Below the pieces are notes generated by a model, which searched no databases, was not told the DNA's origin, and was given only the letters and a program-made list of their open reading frames with translations. The translations under genes were made by a program, and so were the position numbers. A stretch of 37,540 nucleotides of DNA from an uncultured Ruminococcus sp. Lineage in GTDB: Bacteria > Bacillota > Clostridia > Oscillospirales > CAG-272. Location of the stretch: positions 1 to 37,540 of the forward strand of contig CACWLT010000017.1 in the NCBI GenBank assembly GCA_902761695.1, read 5' to 3'. The first letter of the stretch is position 1. Each line of letters starts with the position of its first letter. Of the stretch, positions 31,877 through 37,540 are shown in pieces.

Positions 31877-34036
31877 ATGCGCTTTACCCCCGCCTTTACC
31901 GGCTCCTCGCCCGAGCTTGACTGCGCGCCTTTCCCCGCGTCCGTGCCGGGCAATATCCAGGCCGATTATATAAAGGCCCATCCGGAGTTCATCCGCGACA
32001 TCAACTACGGTCTGGAGCACCGGAGGATGACGGAGCTGGAACCTCTCACCTGGATCTATAAAACCACGCTGGACTATACCCTCTCCCCGGATGAAAAACT
32101 CTGGTTCGTCACGGCGGGCATCGACTACGTCTGGTTCCTTCTCCTGGACGGGGAGGAGTTCTACGCCCACGAGGGCATGTTCTCCCCCGTGGAGCTCTGC
32201 CTCACGGACCTTCTCGGAGAACGGCTCCGGCCTGGCGCGGAATTCGCCGTGAAGATCCATCCCCATCCCATGCGGAAGGACGCCCCCTTCGGACGAGCTC
32301 AGGCGGATATGTGCGTCAAGCCCCCCGTCTCCTACGGCTGGGACTGGCATCCCCGGGCCATCCCCTCCGGCATCTGGGATGACACCTATTTCGAGACCCG
32401 CGGTCCGGGCCATATCGACCGGGCGGAGGTTCGCTATATTCTGTCCCCGGATCTGACGCGGGCGGACGTGTTCGTTGACGCCGACACCCGCGCGGAAGCC
32501 CTTTTCAGGATGTATGCCCCCGACGGGAGCCTGATTTACGAAAAGACCGCGGCGCCCGACGCGCTCTCCCTGGCCTTCTCCGTCCATAATCCCGTCCTCT
32601 GGCAGTGCCGGGGCATGGGAGAGCCCGCCCTCTATACCTGGGAGCTGCGGACGGCGAAGGACGTGAAAACCGGCACCGTGGGCTTCCGGCGCACCAGGCT
32701 GGTCATGAACGCCGGGGCATGGCGGGAGCCGGAGGAGTTTCCGAAGACCCGCAGCGTTCCTCCCGCCCAGATCGAGCTGAACGGGCGGCGCGTCTTCGGA
32801 AAGGGGTCCAACTACGTCAATCAGGAGATCTTCACGGGAACCCTGACCCGGGAGCGGTACGAGGAATCCGTCCGGGCGGCCGCGGAATGCCATATGAACC
32901 TCTTCCGCTGCTGGGGCGGGTCCGGGATCCAGAAGGAGGACTTCTACGACCTCTGCGACCGGTACGGGATCATGGTCTGGGTCGAGTTCCCCCTGGCCTG
33001 CAACGAGTACCGGAACGATTCCCGTTACCTGGCCGTGCTCCGGCAGGAAGCGGAGGCCATCGTGAAAAAGCTCCGGTGGCATCCCTGCGTGGTCCTCTTC
33101 TGCGGCGGCAACGAGCTCTTCAACAGCTGGTCCCGCATGACGGATCAGCATCTGGCCCTGCGGCTTCTGAACGCCGTGACCCTGGAGCTTGCCCCGGAGA
33201 TCCCCTTCATCCCCACCTCCCCGCTCTCCGGCATGAAGCACGGGGGCTACACCTTCCTGGACCGGCGGACCGGGCTGGATCCCTTCGCCCTGTTCGGCTC
33301 CGCGAAGGCCACCGCCTACACGGAGTTCGGCATGCCCGGGATCACCTCGGCGGACTATCTGCGTGAGATCATTCCGGAGGACGAGCTCTTCCCGCCCGAG
33401 CCCGGAGAGGACAGCGTCTGGCAGGCCCACCACGCCTTCGAGGCCTGGGGAGCGGACGCCTGGCTCTGCCTGCCCATGCTGGAGCGCTTCGGCGACGTCT
33501 CCACCCCGGAGGCCATGGCGGAAACCTCGGCCTGGCTCCAGAGCGTCGGCTACAAGGCCGTGTTCGAGGCGGCGAGAATGCAGAAGCCCTGGTGCGCCAT
33601 GGCGGTGAACTGGTGCTGGTGCGAGCCCTGGAAATGCGCGGTGAACAACTCCCTCATCGCCTATCCGAATGTGAAGAAGGCCGCCTGGTACGCCGTCCGG
33701 GACTCTCTTCGGGATGTGCTGGGAGCGGCCCGGATCCCGAAGTTCGCCTGGCGGCCCGGGGAGACCATGACCCTCGTTCCCTGGCTCCTGAACGATTCTC
33801 CCGAGGCGCAGGGGGGCCGTGTCTCCCTCACCGTCACCGTAAACGGCGAGCAAACCTTCGTCGGCGCGGCTGATCTGGAGGCGGAACCCCTGTCCAACGC
33901 CAAGGGCAGCCCCCTCACCTTCACCCTGCCCCGGGACCTCCCCCCGAAAACCCGCTTCACCGTCACCGCCGTTCTGGAAACCAGGGACGGCGCCCGCACC
34001 GAAAACGCCTACGAGCTGGTCGTCTGCGATGCGTGA
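31877..34036 (+). CDS. Glycoside hydrolase family 2, beta-mannosidase-like
   Basis: 719 residues and no signal peptide, so cytoplasmic. An N-terminal jelly-roll domain (about 1-175, with FPASVPGNIQADY and YGWDWHPR), an immunoglobulin-like domain (about 180-275, GFRRTRL) and a TIM barrel (about 300-630). The acid/base is Glu413 in CGGNELFN and the nucleophile Glu483 in YTEFGMPG. This is the beta-mannosidase group of GH2, trimming mannosides from imported oligosaccharides. It is shorter than most members (over 800), and the C-terminal domain is brief. GGGAGG precedes ATG by about seven bases. No sugar transporter is adjacent, so the substrate is uncertain. Confidence 0.9.
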   Translation: MRFTPAFTGSSPELDCAPFPASVPGNIQADYIKAHPEFIRDINYGLEHRRMTELEPLTWIYKTTLDYTLSPDEKLWFVTAGIDYVWFLLLDGEEFYAHEGMFSPVELCLTDLLGERLRPGAEFAVKIHPHPMRKDAPFGRAQADMCVKPPVSYGWDWHPRAIPSGIWDDTYFETRGPGHIDRAEVRYILSPDLTRADVFVDADTRAEALFRMYAPDGSLIYEKTAAPDALSLAFSVHNPVLWQCRGMGEPALYTWELRTAKDVKTGTVGFRRTRLVMNAGAWREPEEFPKTRSVPPAQIELNGRRVFGKGSNYVNQEIFTGTLTRERYEESVRAAAECHMNLFRCWGGSGIQKEDFYDLCDRYGIMVWVEFPLACNEYRNDSRYLAVLRQEAEAIVKKLRWHPCVVLFCGGNELFNSWSRMTDQHLALRLLNAVTLELAPEIPFIPTSPLSGMKHGGYTFLDRRTGLDPFALFGSAKATAYTEFGMPGITSADYLREIIPEDELFPPEPGEDSVWQAHHAFEAWGADAWLCLPMLERFGDVSTPEAMAETSAWLQSVGYKAVFEAARMQKPWCAMAVNWCWCEPWKCAVNNSLIAYPNVKKAAWYAVRDSLRDVLGAARIPKFAWRPGETMTLVPWLLNDSPEAQGGRVSLTVTVNGEQTFVGAADLEAEPLSNAKGSPLTFTLPRDLPPKTRFTVTAVLETRDGARTENAYELVVCDA

Positions 34037-34081
34037 CTGAAGCAGGACGTCTGTCCGAACGCGAAAACGTATTCTATCTTT

Positions 34082-35044
34082 ATGCTTGATATATGTCTTC
34101 CCGGCACCGGCGGGACCGTCCCCCGGCTCGACCGGTTTCTCAGCTGCTGCTATATGCGGCACGAAGGGCGGGGGCTGCTCATCGACTGCGGGGAGGGGAC
34201 CCAGCTGGCGGTCAAAAAGGCCGGCTTCTCCCTGGGCCGCATCGATCTGATCCTCCTGACCCATTTCCACGCCGACCACGTGAGCGGTCTCCCCGGTCTT
34301 CTGCTCTCCATGGGCAACGAGGGGCGGACCGATCCCCTCCTGATCTGCGGGCCGAAGGGCGTGGACGCCGTCGTCAAGGCCCTGACCGTCATCGCGCCGG
34401 AGCTGCCCTTCCGCATCCGCACCCGGGCGCTGGAGGACTTCGACGCGGTGGAGCAGGGGGGCTTCACCGTCACCGCCTTCGAGCTGAAGCACTCCTGCGT
34501 CTGCCTTGGCTACGACGTGCGGATCCGGCGGGGCGGAAAGTTCGACGTGGAGAAGGCCATGTCCCGTGGCGTCCCACAGCGGCTCTGGTCGAAGCTCCAG
34601 AAGGGGGAGTCCCTCGAGGGCTTCACGCCCGCCGACGTTCTGGGGGAGGCCCGCCGGGGGATCCACGTCACCTACGCCACCGACACCCGGCCCGTGGAGA
34701 TCATCTCCGTCATGGCCGCCGACGCCGATCTTTTGGTATGCGAGGGCATGTTCGAGCGGGACAAGCGGAACCGCGCGCTGGAATCCTCCCATATGACCGT
34801 GGAGGAGGCCGCACGCCTGGGGAGGGACGCGGAATGCCGCCGGCTCTGGCTCACCCATTTCAGCCCCGCCCTGCCCGATCCCACCGTGTGTTACGGGGAG
34901 GCGGCCGCCGTCTTTCCCGGGGTGATCCTCGGCACGGACGGGTTGACGGAAACGATCCGTTTTGAGGACGAATCATTCGAGGACGAAGCCTTCGGGAGCG
35001 AACCGCCGGGGGACGGAGCTTCCGCAGAAGGGGCGCACGAATAA
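34082..35044 (+). CDS. rnz: Ribonuclease Z
   Basis: 320 residues of the metallo-beta-lactamase fold. Metal ligands are His61, His63, Asp65, His66 (THFHADHVSGLPGLL), His137 (ELKHS), Asp201 (ATDTRP) and His259 (LTHFSP). These match RNase Z, which removes tRNA 3' trailers; this fits the tRNA-Thr here that lacks an encoded CCA. The last 30 residues are acidic and probably disordered. No ribosome site is seen before ATG 34082. A TATTCT six bases before the start could mean a leaderless message. Confidence 0.9.
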   Translation: MLDICLPGTGGTVPRLDRFLSCCYMRHEGRGLLIDCGEGTQLAVKKAGFSLGRIDLILLTHFHADHVSGLPGLLLSMGNEGRTDPLLICGPKGVDAVVKALTVIAPELPFRIRTRALEDFDAVEQGGFTVTAFELKHSCVCLGYDVRIRRGGKFDVEKAMSRGVPQRLWSKLQKGESLEGFTPADVLGEARRGIHVTYATDTRPVEIISVMAADADLLVCEGMFERDKRNRALESSHMTVEEAARLGRDAECRRLWLTHFSPALPDPTVCYGEAAAVFPGVILGTDGLTETIRFEDESFEDEAFGSEPPGDGASAEGAHE

Positions 35045-35174
35045 GCGCCGAACCGTTTTTCATCATAATTATCACGACAACAGGGCGAAACAACGCTGTC
35101 AAGACTGCGGCTGACCGGATAACACAGGGGGGAAAATCTGCCTGCGTGTTTTCAGCCGGGAAAAGAGGCGCGGC

Positions 35175-35801
35175 ATGTCCCAACCGAAGCGCTCCTGTCC
35201 CCACACCGGCCACCGGCTCCGTCTGCGAATGAAGGCAGTCCTCGGTCTGGACCGGTTTGAGCCCCACGAGATCGCGGAGCTATTGCTGTTTGAGACCATC
35301 CGGCGGCGCAACACCAACGAGACCGCCCACCGCCTGCTCTGCCGCTTCCGTTCTCTCCGGGGCCTTCTCACCGCCCCGCGCGAAAGGCTGACCGCCGTAT
35401 CCGGGATCGGTCCCGCGTCCGCCGACTGGATCGCCTCCGTTCTGCCGGAAGCCGCCCGCATCCTGACGGACGATCTCAAAAGCGGCGCGCCCCTTGACCG
35501 GTGGAGCCTTCTGCCTGCGGCGGATCTGCGGCTGAATCTGCTGGGGGAGTCTGCGGCCCTGCTGACGCTGGACGCGGAATCCCGCCTGCTTGACTGGCAG
35601 ACCGTGACGGATCCCGCCGACCTCGGCCGCCTGCTTCACGCGGATGAGGATCCCGCCCGCCGGAAAATCCTTATCCTGCGCCGGGACGCGGCGGAGAGTA
35701 TGCTGACCGGGATCCCCGGGGATGAGGGGCAGAACCCGCTGATCCTTCTCATGACGCCGGAGCACAGGCTCGAGGAGCTTTCCCTTGAGCAGCCGCAGTA
35801 G
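35175..35801 (+). CDS. RadC-family protein without the JAMM metal motif
   Basis: 208 residues. Residues about 12-95 match the RadC (UPF0758) N-terminal part: GHRLRLRMKAVLG, PHEIAELLLFETIRRRNTNETAHRLL and the helix-hairpin-helix SGIGPASADWI. The C-terminal half should be an MPN domain with H-x-H and a downstream Asp, but neither is present. It reads LLTLDAESRLLDWQTV and LILRRDAAESM, a plausible degenerate remnant of the same fold. Metal-dependent peptidase activity is therefore unlikely. AAGAGG lies seven bases before ATG. Function is unknown even for complete RadC. Confidence 0.8.
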   Translation: MSQPKRSCPHTGHRLRLRMKAVLGLDRFEPHEIAELLLFETIRRRNTNETAHRLLCRFRSLRGLLTAPRERLTAVSGIGPASADWIASVLPEAARILTDDLKSGAPLDRWSLLPAADLRLNLLGESAALLTLDAESRLLDWQTVTDPADLGRLLHADEDPARRKILILRRDAAESMLTGIPGDEGQNPLILLMTPEHRLEELSLEQPQ

Positions 35802-35841
35802 AAGCTCAGCAGCGGATCCCCGCCCGTTTTCCCCTCCCCTC

Positions 35842-35870
35842 TTGCATTTCCCGGCGGTCTGTGCTATAAT
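35842..35870 (+). promoter_or_regulatory. Promoter of asnS
   Basis: TTGCAT (35842-35847), 17-base spacer ending TGC, TATAAT (35865-35870). Confidence 0.85.
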
Positions 35871-35918
35871 CCTTTATTATCCATACCCTATCTTTACCGA
35901 TTCAGAGGAATTTGATCC

Positions 35919-37275
<1,357 letters not shown>

Positions 37276-37290
37276 GCGCACAAAAACAAT

Positions 37291-37332
37291 GGCGCGTCTT
37301 CCCCTTCATCAGAGGAGACGCGCCGTTTTTTC
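37291..37332 (+). terminator. Rho-independent terminator after asnS
   Basis: GGCGCGTC pairs with GACGCGCC (extended by about three more pairs), then GTTTTTTC. It starts 15 bases after the stop codon. Confidence 0.92.
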
Positions 37333-37369
37333 ATGCCGCAGAGCAGAGAATTTCCTCCCGCGGAATCTC

Positions 37370-37505
37370 ATACTAATCTCAAGCTAAAAGGAAAACGCGG
37401 CTTCTTGAAAGAAACCCAGAGCAGCAAGCTGCTCGGCAAGAACTTTAAAAATCACTGGTGCAGCTTCCTCTCAAAGTGCAGCACGGGGTAACGTGCAGCT
37501 CACCT
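37370..37505 (+). mobile_element. MITE-like element, copy 2, right end degenerate
   Basis: From ATACTAATCTCAAGCTAAAA onward it matches 25843-25975 closely, including GAGCAGC/GCTGCTC, CGGCAAGAACTTTA and GTGCAGCACGGGGTAACGT. After 37505 the match is lost. A CCTTTTTA near 37504 may be all that remains of the right inverted end. Like copy 1 it sits just after a terminator. The rest of the window (37506-37540) shows nothing recognisable. Confidence 0.75.
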
Positions 37506-37540
37506 TTTTATGATATTTTTCCTACGTCTTCGTCAGATTG

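Noticed and set aside
31856..34858. A 1000-codon open frame on the minus strand
   Set aside because: Antisense to the family-2 glycosidase and RNase Z, both of which have catalytic motifs in the other direction.

Overview
The window is GC-rich chromosomal DNA of a low-oxygen Gram-positive bacterium. It is most likely an uncultured member of the Clostridia, near the Oscillospiraceae. The basis is a tryptophan T-box leader, an energy-coupling factor (ECF) transporter, a reverse rubrerythrin, SLH and CAP surface proteins, a CotH-type lipoprotein, and the Firmicute order DUF2232-like / gdpP / rplI. No phage, plasmid or CRISPR locus is visible. No taxonomic search could be run, so the placement is an inference.

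Left part (1-20.4 kb), all genes on the minus strand. Read in the direction of transcription, a gliding-type ABC exporter operon comes first (ATPase, ABC-2 permease, GldG-like, DUF4340, TlpA-like lipoprotein; 20363 to 14209). Next is a tryptophan uptake operon: a strong promoter, a T-box with UGG specifier, a TrpP-like S component, two ECF ATPases, EcfT and a thioesterase (14133 to 9447). Next is a MoxR/DUF58/VWA operon with an acidic membrane protein at its head and a rhomboid protease at its end (9261 to 1681). A DUF3048 lipoprotein with its own promoter runs off the left edge.

Right part (20.5-37.5 kb), almost all on the plus strand: reverse rubrerythrin, an SLH-CAP protein, a CotH lipoprotein, a TRIC-type channel, a lipoprotein of unknown role, a DUF2232-like membrane protein, gdpP, rplI, a family-2 glycosidase, RNase Z, a RadC-like protein that lacks its metal motif, and an asparaginyl-tRNA synthetase broken by a frameshift with about 35 bases missing. 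A tRNA-Thr(GGT) lies on the minus strand in between.

The most unusual content lies between genes. Six copies (A-F) of a roughly 250-410 base, hairpin-packed repeat fill nearly every large space between co-directional genes. Across copies several stems differ in sequence but keep their pairing (compensatory changes), and short hairpin cassettes are inserted, duplicated or swapped in different copies. The family occurs in both orientations relative to transcription and encodes no transposase. It looks like a modular, structure-conserved mobile or regulatory element. A second, smaller family looks like a MITE with 24-base inverted ends. Nearly all recognisable promoters share an extended -10 of the form TGG-TATAAT with a 17-base spacer.
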